6,438 nt of DNA from Candidatus Gottesmanbacteria bacterium RIFCSPLOWO2_01_FULL_49_10 (lineage in GTDB: Bacteria; Patescibacteriota; Microgenomatia; UBA10105; UBA927). This document shows, piece after piece, positions 1-4,791 of this stretch. The notes under the pieces were generated by a model. The model did not search any database. It saw nothing but the letters and a program-made list of their open reading frames with translations, and was not told the DNA's origin. Location of the stretch: assembly GCA_001781025.1 (NCBI GenBank), contig MFJZ01000036.1, forward strand, positions 1-6,438, written 5' to 3'. Position 1 is the first letter of the stretch. Each line of letters starts with the position of its first letter. The translations under genes and the position numbers were made by a program.

Positions 1-705
1 ACGGCAGATCATTGCACCATCGTTGCTATTCCTTATGGTAATCAATATGTCATCGGTCACAATGAAGATTGGGATGCCGAATCTCTTGAGATTCTGTACA
101 TTTTCGATGCAAGTATTGACGGCGTACACATTTTTGGGCTTAATTACGGAGACAGCGTCATGGGAGATTCTGTATCTGTGACGAGCCACGGGCTCATTCA
201 GGCAGTCAACGATTTGCAGCATCAAGACGCTCAACTCGGTGTTCCTAAAAAGTTTATCGCTCGGGCATTTCTGGATTGCAAAACTCTTGAGGATGCGGAA
301 GAGATTATGAAGACTGTTCCACGCGCCGCAGGATTTAATCACGTGCTTGTTCAAGGACAACGATTATGGAACATAGAGTCGTCTGCGAAAGAATACGTCA
401 TTGAGAAAGTCGAATTGCAAAAGTACGTCCATACCAATCATTATGTGACGGAGCTAAAGAGGATAGGCAAAGAAAATTTGGAGTCGGAGAAGCGGTATGC
501 GAAGGCTAAAGAACGACTTAGTGACGTCAAATCCATAAAAGATATGAAAGAACTTTTAAGTGATCAAACAGACCCCCGCATTTGTCGGGAAGGGACCATA
601 GGGTCATTGATTTTTGATATGCCCAACAAGGTCGCTCATATCGCCTACGGTCAACCGACGCCTGATGCGTATACTGAATATTCATTAACTCATGTATTAG
701 GCTAA
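1..705 (+). CDS. C45 / acyl-CoA:6-APA acyltransferase-like Ntn hydrolase, 5'-truncated
   Basis: The open frame runs from the first base to the TAA at 703-705, giving 234 visible residues; the ATG at 160 is internal and not the start. The family (peptidase C45, including isopenicillin N acyltransferase and related amidases) makes a precursor that cuts itself before a cysteine, which then becomes the N-terminal nucleophile for hydrolysing or transferring an acyl group on an amide. Family landmarks appear in order: ADHCT with the candidate nucleophile Cys at visible residue 5 (bases 13-15), GHNEDWD at 19-25, AGFNH at 110-114, HTNHY at 144-148 and ICREGTIGS at 194-202. The C-terminus is full length; only the pro-segment before the Cys is missing. 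The residue before the Cys is His, where the fungal enzyme has Gly. The substrate cannot be told. It is separated from the next gene by a terminator and a new promoter, so it is probably a separate transcript. The family call is strong, the reaction open. Confidence 0.85.
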   Translation, partial: TADHCTIVAIPYGNQYVIGHNEDWDAESLEILYIFDASIDGVHIFGLNYGDSVMGDSVSVTSHGLIQAVNDLQHQDAQLGVPKKFIARAFLDCKTLEDAEEIMKTVPRAAGFNHVLVQGQRLWNIESSAKEYVIEKVELQKYVHTNHYVTELKRIGKENLESEKRYAKAKERLSDVKSIKDMKELLSDQTDPRICREGTIGSLIFDMPNKVAHIAYGQPTPDAYTEYSLTHVLG

Positions 706-717
706 AGATTTATAACG

Positions 718-742
718 AAACTCCAGCATGGTAGGAGTTTTT
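718..742 (+). terminator. Intrinsic terminator after the C45 gene
   Basis: A perfect 7-bp stem, AAACTCC (718-724) with GGAGTTT (734-740), closes a 9-nt loop and runs into five T residues (738-742). It starts 12 bp after the C45 stop codon and reads in the same direction. Only three A residues precede the stem, so it looks one-directional. The stem is AU-rich at its base, so efficiency may be moderate. Confidence 0.7.
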
Positions 743-750
743 GGGAGACG

Positions 751-759
751 TGGTAGAAT
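751..759 (+). promoter_or_regulatory. Extended -10 promoter of the aminotransferase gene
   Basis: TGG followed by TAGAAT (754-759) forms an extended -10 element. No convincing -35 box is seen; the expected place overlaps the upstream terminator. A start about 7 nt downstream would leave a leader of roughly 10 nt before the ATG at 776, with no Shine-Dalgarno sequence. It shares the core TGGTA-N-AAT with the promoter at 1980-1988. Confidence 0.55.
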
Positions 760-775
760 GGTTTAAACATTCGCT

Positions 776-1957
776 ATGAATCTTTTACAAAAAGACAAAC
801 AATATATTGGTCGCGATGTACCGGCAACGCCGATGGAGATTGTTGGCGCAAAAGGAAATTATCTCATGGCGCGAGACGGAAGGAAGTATATTGATTTCGT
901 AATGGGGTGGTGCGTCGGGAATATTGGATGGGGAGTTCCGGAAGTAGAAGAAGAGATAAAAGAGTATGATGGGCCGGACTACGTGAATCCATTCTATCTG
1001 TATAAACCGTGGGTAGATCTCGCCCAACTTCTTGCAAAAATTACTCCCGGTAAAGTCGTCAAATCTTTTCGGACAACCGGCGGAACTGAGTCGGTAGAAG
1101 TGGCCCTTCAGGCTGCCATGACATACACGAAGCGGACTAAATTTATCTCGATAGAAGGTAGCTATCACGGACACTCAATCGCTGCAATGAGCGTCGGCAT
1201 GTCATATTTTCGCGAAAAGTATACGAATTTACTCCCTGGGTGCGAAAAAATTAACCCTCCGCTTAATGAAAAGGCGGCGCTTGAAGTAGAAAAATTACTC
1301 AGTCATCGTGATGTCGCGGCGTATATTTCTGAGCCAATCATTTGTAATCTTGGCGTCGTTATGCCTGATCAAGAATACTTTGATATCGTTGCCGGCGCAT
1401 GCAAAAAATATGGAACGGTTTTTATTGTGGACGAAGTGGCGTCAGGATTTGGTCGAACGGGAAAGCTTTTCGCTTCCGAATGGTACAAACTTGAACCTGA
1501 TATTTTGACGTTAGGAAAAGGGTTGACCGGTGGATATGCAGCACTCGGTGCGGCGATCATGACGGAGGAGATTGCGAAGTCTATGGAATTTAATTTTAGT
1601 TTCTATTCAACATTCGGTTGGCATCCGCGCAATACCGTGGCTGCTCTTGCAAATTTGCGGTACTTCATAAAAAAGAAGCAAACGATATTATCTCATGTTA
1701 GAACTATGGGTAGTTATTTTGAGAATCGTTTACGTTCCATGAACTCTCGCTACCCCACAGAAGTAAGAGCGAAGGGTTTAGCAATAGGGCTAGAGAGCAA
1801 ACAGCACGGATATATGATTGATGTTATGAGTCGCTGTATCGCAAAAGGGTTATTAGTTTCAGAGCTTGGATCCTTTATCCTTACGATTTTTCCGGCATTA
1901 ACGTTAGATCAAAAGACTGCAAAGGAGGGATTGGATATATTTGAGTCCTGCCTTTAA
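776..1957 (+). CDS. Class III PLP-dependent aminotransferase
   Basis: This 393-residue cytosolic enzyme belongs to the class III (ornithine/GABA/glutamate-semialdehyde type) fold, which moves an amino group through pyridoxal phosphate; these enzymes normally act as dimers. Visible landmarks are TTGGTESVEVA (100-110), which binds the cofactor phosphate, SYHGH (129-133) beside the PLP ring, ISEPI (184-188), IVDEVASGFGRTG (217-229) with Asp219 for the pyridine nitrogen, and LGKGLTGG (246-253) with the Schiff-base Lys248. Thr279 in STFGWHP is the phosphate contact expected from the partner subunit. The length fits a complete, slightly short member. The GWHPRN stretch after Thr279 replaces the more usual GGNP, and FPALTL near the C-terminus lacks the Arg often found there, so this is not a standard acetylornithine or GABA aminotransferase. 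The ATG at 776 is the first start after the -10 box and has no Shine-Dalgarno. The amino donor and acceptor cannot be told. Confidence 0.9.
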   Translation: MNLLQKDKQYIGRDVPATPMEIVGAKGNYLMARDGRKYIDFVMGWCVGNIGWGVPEVEEEIKEYDGPDYVNPFYLYKPWVDLAQLLAKITPGKVVKSFRTTGGTESVEVALQAAMTYTKRTKFISIEGSYHGHSIAAMSVGMSYFREKYTNLLPGCEKINPPLNEKAALEVEKLLSHRDVAAYISEPIICNLGVVMPDQEYFDIVAGACKKYGTVFIVDEVASGFGRTGKLFASEWYKLEPDILTLGKGLTGGYAALGAAIMTEEIAKSMEFNFSFYSTFGWHPRNTVAALANLRYFIKKKQTILSHVRTMGSYFENRLRSMNSRYPTEVRAKGLAIGLESKQHGYMIDVMSRCIAKGLLVSELGSFILTIFPALTLDQKTAKEGLDIFESCL

Positions 1958-1979
1958 GAATGCAAGTTTTATTGCTCAG

Positions 1980-1988
1980 TGGTACAAT
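1980..1988 (+). promoter_or_regulatory. Extended -10 promoter of the DUF5678/retropepsin pair, probably leaderless
   Basis: TGG followed by TACAAT (1983-1988) lies only 8 bp before the ATG at 1997. Transcription starting 7-9 nt after the -10 box would begin at or next to the start codon, and there is no Shine-Dalgarno. No clear -35 box is visible. The preceding gene ends at 1957 and no terminator hairpin lies between, so read-through from the aminotransferase is also possible. Confidence 0.6.
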
Positions 1989-1996
1989 AGCTACGT

Positions 1997-2230
1997 ATGA
2001 AAAAAGTAAACGTTTCTACTAAATACATGGGCAGGTTTGCAGGGAAATGGGTGGCGGTCGATACGGTTAAGGAGCGCATCGTTGCCATCGGCGAAACGCT
2101 TAAAGACATTGCGCCATTGGTAACTCGACCGCAGAATGACAAAACACCAGATGACAAAATCCCGGCCGCTTTCAAAGTTCCCCGCAAAGATGAGGGGCCG
2201 TACGTATTATGGATGAGAAAATTTCCCTGA
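1997..2230 (+). CDS. Small DUF5678-like protein
   Basis: This 77-residue protein resembles DUF5678 domains, small proteins of unknown function. The core is a YMGRFAGKWVAVD segment (10-22), followed by RIVAIGETLKD (27-37), the usual turn and helix, and a C-terminal PRKDEGPYVLWM tail (62-73). It has no signal peptide or membrane segment. Lys and Arg are common and the predicted fold is a small beta-rich unit with one helix. The stop is TGA, and the last 22 bp overlap the start of the retropepsin gene, so the two are co-transcribed and probably co-translated. The ATG sits directly after the -10 box, which supports this start. Pairing of such a protein with a retropepsin suggests a linked function such as substrate, adaptor or inhibitor, but nothing in the sequence proves which. 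The family call is by motif shape only. Confidence 0.75.
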   Translation: MKKVNVSTKYMGRFAGKWVAVDTVKERIVAIGETLKDIAPLVTRPQNDKTPDDKIPAAFKVPRKDEGPYVLWMRKFP

Positions 2231-2607
2231 CTGTTCTTCCATATTATTTCAACGGCTCTGATTATTTTCCGGTCATTCCATTGGTTTTTTTGATTGGTGG
2301 GAAAAGATTTCGATCCCAAGCGCTGATTGATTCCGGAGCGACGATTTCTATTTTTGGAGAAGAAACTGCCGAAACCCTGGGAATCGAAATTGAAAAAGGA
2401 GAAAAGATAATGCTCGGTGGCGTTGGAGGAAGAATAGTCGGTTATGTTCACACATTGCGGGCGAGAATTGCAAAGAAGGAATTCGTCTGTCCGTTTGTTT
2501 TCTCGCGGGAATATCTCGTATCGTTTAACCTCCTTGGCCGCGAGGGATTTTTTGAACAGTTTCAGATTACGTTCGATGAACGTCGACGCACGGTACGATT
2601 GGCCTAG
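2209..2607 (+). CDS. Single-domain retropepsin-like aspartic protease
   Basis: The 132-residue protein has the full plan of a retroviral-type protease monomer. ALIDSGATISIF (38-49) holds the catalytic triplet Asp41-Ser42-Gly43, LGGVGG (69-74) matches the glycine-rich flap (HIV-1 protease has IGGIGG), and FNLLGREGF (106-114) matches the second hydrophobic-hydrophobic-Gly motif (NIIGRN in HIV-1). A terminal beta strand, RRTVRLA, closes the chain. One active-site Asp per chain means activity would need a homodimer, as in retroviruses. There is no signal peptide or transmembrane segment, so it should act in the cytosol. No reverse transcriptase, gag or integrase lies nearby, so it is a cellular protease and not a retroelement remnant. 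It starts inside the DUF5678-like gene; a GAGGGG at 2192-2197, 11 nt before the ATG, is a weak ribosome-binding site and translational coupling is likely. The substrate is unknown. Confidence 0.85.
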   Translation: MDEKISLTVLPYYFNGSDYFPVIPLVFLIGGKRFRSQALIDSGATISIFGEETAETLGIEIEKGEKIMLGGVGGRIVGYVHTLRARIAKKEFVCPFVFSREYLVSFNLLGREGFFEQFQITFDERRRTVRLA

Positions 2608-2614
2608 CTTCTAT

Positions 2615-2631
2615 ACCGGCGAAATGCTGGT
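2615..2631 (+). terminator. Weak hairpin after the retropepsin gene
   Basis: ACCGGC (2615-2620) and GCTGGT (2626-2631) form a 6-bp stem with one G-U pair around a GAAAT loop, followed by TTGTTG instead of a true T run. It lies 7 bp after the retropepsin stop, in the 56-bp gap between convergent genes, so a weak terminator role is plausible but not strongly supported. Confidence 0.3.
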
Positions 2632-2649
2632 TGTTGATGAGGGATATAG

Positions 2650-2676
2650 TCTTAAGTAGTTTGTTATTCCTTAAGA
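2650..2676. repeat. Inverted repeat between convergent genes
   Basis: TCTTAAG (2650-2656) and CTTAAGA (2670-2676) form a perfect 7-bp inverted repeat with a 13-nt loop; the right arm lies in the last codons of the Dabb gene. It has no T run on either strand and is AT-rich. It may slow converging polymerases, or be chance. Confidence 0.35.
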
Positions 2677-2963
2677 TCAACGACCAAACCATCATCGCAG
2701 ATTGGATCAACGTACTTTTTGACAAGCTCTTTGTGTAAAGGGTGCGGTACGTAGGCATCTCGATGCTCTTTTGTATCAAACGTCATGATGAATGCATGAG
2801 TATAGCCTTTTCCATATGGCTCGATGCTGACGCTTGGTCCCCAAACATACTTGATGATCCCCGGGATTTTATCTTTTAAATCAACCAATACTTTTGCCAT
2901 CTCATCAATTTTTTCCGGTGTCGCGTTGGCGTTAAACTTAAAAAGTACAACGTGATGGATCAT
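2664..2963 (-). CDS. Dabb (stress-responsive alpha/beta barrel) domain protein
   Basis: The 99-residue protein is a complete Dabb domain, a dimeric ferredoxin-like alpha+beta barrel. Landmarks are MIHHVVLFKF (1-10) as the first strand, a helix rich in Lys and Asp (about 16-32), IKYVWGPSVSIEPYGKGYTHAFIMTFD (37-63) as the middle strands, and YVPHPLHKELV (75-85) leading into the last helix, with VVDL as the closing strand. The family is known from plant stress proteins, bacterial small proteins of unknown role and a few cyclase-like enzymes (olivetolic acid cyclase), so catalysis cannot be assumed. It follows the alpha/beta hydrolase gene after 16 bp and has a strong ribosome-binding site, so it is the second gene of an operon. 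The start is secure. Confidence 0.9.
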   Translation of the reverse strand: MIHHVVLFKFNANATPEKIDEMAKVLVDLKDKIPGIIKYVWGPSVSIEPYGKGYTHAFIMTFDTKEHRDAYVPHPLHKELVKKYVDPICDDGLVVDLKE

Positions 2964-2970
2964 AACAGTA

Positions 2971-2977
2971 CCTCCTT
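2971..2977 (-). promoter_or_regulatory. Strong Shine-Dalgarno of the Dabb gene
   Basis: On the minus strand AAGGAGG (2977-2971) sits 7 nt before the ATG at 2963. It is the only full-consensus ribosome-binding site at a gene start in the window, and it serves an internal operon gene. The promoter-proximal genes at 776, 1997 and 4792 have none. It fixes the Dabb start codon. Confidence 0.85.
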
Positions 2978-2979
2978 AA

Positions 2980-3855
2980 TTAGTGTAACACTCTTCGTTT
3001 GAGAAAGTCAGCAATGACGGCGGCAAGGTCTTCCTCTTTCCCATCAAAGCCGTGACCGCTATTTTTGATCTGACGGACTTCTGCGAGCTTATTCTCGGAT
3101 GTTAGTAGGGTCATAGCATCGCGGATAGTGATGATGGTGTATTCTTCATCCAGGTCACCGATGACACCGAGAATAGGAACGTGAATTTCCCGTACGAGCG
3201 GTAACTCTTTGCCGTTTCGAAGCGGAAATGCTTTGGAAAGTTCGGAGCCTGGGGTAAAAAAGTTGACGTAGGTCGTCGCACTTGCCGGAATCGCGCCGTC
3301 CGCCTGCGCACGCAGATCGGAAAGAAGCTGGTATGGCTTATCATACTTCAACAGTTGTTGCGCTTCACTCATCAATTCTTTTCCTGTTTTTTGGAGGTAA
3401 CGTTTTTGCGTACCGTATGAATCGGAAAAGCCAAGTAGGATGACGGCCGCCACAATATCTTTGTATTTCCCTTTGGCCGCATAATACACCACTTTTTCTG
3501 TGCCAAAACTATGCCCCTCTAAGATAATTTTTTTATATCCTTTGGATAGGGCGAGTTCTATCCATGCGTCAGTGTCCAACAGACAATCCTCAAAATGCTC
3601 GAGTGCCGCGCCGTGGGGCACAAAGCCTTCTTCGAGTTCATAAATTCCACTTCCTCTATTATTAGTTGCAAGGTAGGAAAGCCCCATAGATCCTGCAGAT
3701 TCAGTAAGTGATGGATAAAACGAATTCCAGTAGAAGTTTCCGGAAGTTCCATGGGTATGGATGACGATAGCGTCGCTGCGGTTTTCTGGCTCCGTGAGTA
3801 ACCCATGAAGAAGTAAGCCGTCTGACGTGGTGACGTTTACGATAGGGTATTGCAT
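2980..3855 (-). CDS. Alpha/beta hydrolase
   Basis: The protein is 291 residues from the ATG at 3855. A longer reading from TTG at 3882 is rejected because that codon is part of the promoter (TTG-TATAAT). It is a serine hydrolase of the alpha/beta fold without signal peptide. The oxyanion-hole strand is IHTHGTSG (32-39), the nucleophile elbow is LEGHSFGTE (112-120) with Ser116, the acid is Asp234 or Asp236 in GDLDEE, and the base is His268 in SGHGFDG. All triad residues are present and spaced as in the family. The layout resembles DUF1749-type hydrolases or general esterases and acylpeptidases; substrate unknown. AGGA (3865-3862) gives a weak ribosome-binding site 6 nt before the ATG. It heads an operon with the Dabb gene, and read-through from the M23 gene is possible because no terminator separates them. 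Confidence 0.88.
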   Translation of the reverse strand: MQYPIVNVTTSDGLLLHGLLTEPENRSDAIVIHTHGTSGNFYWNSFYPSLTESAGSMGLSYLATNNRGSGIYELEEGFVPHGAALEHFEDCLLDTDAWIELALSKGYKKIILEGHSFGTEKVVYYAAKGKYKDIVAAVILLGFSDSYGTQKRYLQKTGKELMSEAQQLLKYDKPYQLLSDLRAQADGAIPASATTYVNFFTPGSELSKAFPLRNGKELPLVREIHVPILGVIGDLDEEYTIITIRDAMTLLTSENKLAEVRQIKNSGHGFDGKEEDLAAVIADFLKRRVLH

Positions 3856-3873
3856 GAAGATTCCTACACACGG

Positions 3874-3879
3874 ATTATA
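3874..3879 (-). promoter_or_regulatory. Consensus -10 box of the hydrolase-Dabb operon
   Basis: On the minus strand a perfect TATAAT (3879-3874) lies 18 nt before the ATG at 3855, giving an expected leader of about 12 nt that includes the weak AGGA ribosome-binding site. The -35 region, in the AT-rich stretch just after the M23 stop, has no good match to TTGACA. Confidence 0.6.
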
Positions 3880-3900
3880 CAAGAAAATAATAATTGAAGG

Positions 3901-4515
3901 CTATTTCGATTCCAGTGAAACGGTTGGGAGAACCTCGAGGGGATTGACGGGGATACCGTCCTGGTAGATTTCAAGATGCAGGTGGTTGCCGGTCGACCAG
4001 CCGGTCGAGCCCACCTCGCCCACGATCGTATCTTTATCAATTGTTTGACCTTCTTTAACTTCCACTTTGGAAAGATGGGCATACAAGGATTTGGCGTCGC
4101 CATCGTGCTCTACCAGGACATGGTTGCCATACCCCCATGAGAGACGTTTGATCCAGAGCACTTTTCCTTCTGATACCGGCTTTATGGCCGTTCCTTTCGG
4201 AGAAGTAAGGTCAAGCCCTGGGTGACCCAGCGAAAATCGGGTGGTCAGGCCAAAGCGGGATATGGGCCACTGGAAGCGAGATTGCGTCGGAATGACCTCA
4301 ATAACGGTCTCTTGAGTTTCCTGCAGGACCTCAACTTGGGATGTGATTGCATCGACCTGTGGCACGATGACGGCAGTGATAAATGCAAAGCCAGCCAGAT
4401 GCACCCCGAGGAGTTGGCGCACGTGGGCAGACTCCACCTTTTTTCGTAGGTAGAGGCTGAGGATATGGCTGCCGCGATAGTGCTGCGTCAGCCACTGGAA
4501 GAAGTGATAAAACAT
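3901..4515 (-). CDS. Membrane-anchored M23 (LytM-type) metallopeptidase
   Basis: The 204-residue protein has a basic cytosolic N-terminus (1-34), one hydrophobic segment (about 35-52) that anchors it or serves as a signal, a short linker (53-80) and a complete M23 domain (about 81-196). Zinc ligands are His98 and Asp102 in HPGLD and His180 in HLHLE; His147 in YAHL and His178 are the catalytic histidines. GYGNHVLVEHDGD (128-140) and GSTGWSTGNHLH (169-180) are typical family blocks. With all residues intact it should cut peptide cross-links in cell-wall murein, facing outside. The ATG at 4515 has GGAG 9 nt upstream. In the same frame, a coding-like stretch extends upstream to 4629 and is cut off by a TAA at 4539-4537, so the gene may once have begun earlier. 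Its likely promoter is at 4738-4710, with a terminator hairpin between. Confidence 0.9.
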   Translation of the reverse strand: MFYHFFQWLTQHYRGSHILSLYLRKKVESAHVRQLLGVHLAGFAFITAVIVPQVDAITSQVEVLQETQETVIEVIPTQSRFQWPISRFGLTTRFSLGHPGLDLTSPKGTAIKPVSEGKVLWIKRLSWGYGNHVLVEHDGDAKSLYAHLSKVEVKEGQTIDKDTIVGEVGSTGWSTGNHLHLEIYQDGIPVNPLEVLPTVSLESK

Positions 4516-4536
4516 ATATGAATACTCCGCCGTTGT

Positions 4537-4629
4537 TTACTTCTCGCCTTCTGCAGTGCTATTCCCCTCGATTTGGCTCAGGGTAAACTCCCACGGCTCG
4601 AAGAGCACTCCTGGCGGATTGATCGACTG
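4537..4629 (-). other. In-frame coding-like stretch upstream of the M23 gene, ended by TAA
   Basis: On the minus strand, 30 sense codons lie between TAG (4632-4630) and TAA (4539-4537), in exactly the frame of the M23 gene. The reading is QSINPPGVLFEPW, then EFTLSQIEGNSTAEGEK, then stop; seven further sense codons lead to the M23 ATG. A GTG at 4608 is the only usual start codon in it and would give a 23-residue peptide. The composition looks protein-like. It may be a lost or separately translated N-terminal extension of the M23 protein, a leader peptide, or a chance opening; 30 open codons is not long enough to decide. Confidence 0.4.
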
Positions 4630-4666
4630 CTAAACTCGCGTATATGAATTCGCTTGTTAAGCAGTC
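4625..4666. repeat. Long imperfect hairpin in the M23/PEGA divergent region
   Basis: GACTGCT (4625-4631) pairs perfectly with AGCAGTC (4660-4666). After one mismatch, AAC pairs with GTT, and after two more mismatches GCG (4638-4640) pairs with CGC (4651-4653) around a 10-nt loop. In the M23 leader RNA this would be a hairpin of about 13 base pairs with internal loops. It has no T run on either side of its own, so it is not a simple terminator; it could be an RNA regulatory element or a DNA-binding palindrome. Confidence 0.6.
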
Positions 4667-4669
4667 ATC

Positions 4670-4694
4670 AAAAAACCACTCCTTTTTGGAGTGG
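4670..4694 (-). terminator. Intrinsic terminator inside the M23 leader
   Basis: Read on the minus strand, CCACTCC (4694-4688) and GGAGTGG (4682-4676) form a perfect 7-bp GC-rich stem around an AAAAA loop, followed at once by six T residues (4675-4670). On the plus strand the stem is not followed by T residues. There is no minus-strand gene between here and the convergent prenyltransferase gene, so it does not end a known gene. It lies just after a minus-strand promoter, which suggests attenuation or a very short RNA. Confidence 0.75.
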
Positions 4695-4709
4695 CAAATG
4701 AAGATCCTT

Positions 4710-4738
4710 ATACTATCAAAAAAAGAGCGTTTTGTCAA
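4710..4738 (-). promoter_or_regulatory. Near-consensus sigma-70 type promoter reading toward the M23 gene
   Basis: On the minus strand TTGACA (4738-4733) is a perfect -35 box, separated by the optimal 17 bp from TAGTAT (4715-4710), which is preceded by TGA as an extended -10. It is the best promoter in the window. Transcription would begin near 4705-4703, about 190 nt before the M23 ATG, and meet a terminator hairpin within about 10 nt. Confidence 0.75.
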
Positions 4739-4751
4739 GGTAGGCGCGCCA

Positions 4752-4781
4752 TTGCGGATCCCTTGCGCAGTATGCTATGAT
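4752..4781 (+). promoter_or_regulatory. Extended -10 promoter of the PEGA gene
   Basis: TTGCGG (4752-4757) is a partial -35 box, 18 bp before TATGAT (4776-4781), which is preceded by TGC as an extended -10. The first possible ATG, at 4777, lies inside the -10 box and cannot be on the transcript, so the ATG at 4792 is the start. The leader would be only a few nt, without a Shine-Dalgarno. The promoter is divergent from the one at 4738-4710. Confidence 0.65.
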
Positions 4782-4791
4782 CGGTATCACT

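Noticed and set aside
785..1174. Minus-strand open frame of 129 codons opposite the aminotransferase.
   Set aside because: The plus frame carries the full conserved aminotransferase sequence; the reverse frame has no motif or ribosome-binding site.
1960..2022. Twenty-codon open frame starting at ATG 1960, before the DUF5678-like gene.
   Set aside because: It runs through the extended -10 box and into the next gene out of frame, with no Shine-Dalgarno; it is most likely chance.
2209..2607. Retropepsin as a remnant of a retroelement.
   Set aside because: No reverse transcriptase, integrase, terminal repeats or RNA-binding protein is present, and the gene is intact and overlaps a bacterial small gene.
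4513..4632. Recoding of TAA or TAG as sense codons to explain the M23 upstream frame.
   Set aside because: TAA and TAG both end other clearly complete genes in this window, so general reassignment is not supported.
4551..4761. Cluster of palindromic restriction sites (CTGCAG 4551, GAATTC 4646, GGCGCGCC 4743, GGATCC 4756) that could suggest a cloning polylinker.
   Set aside because: They are spread over 200 bp, lie among natural promoters and hairpins, and six-base sites are expected often by chance; only the 8-base site is unusual. There is no vector sequence around them.
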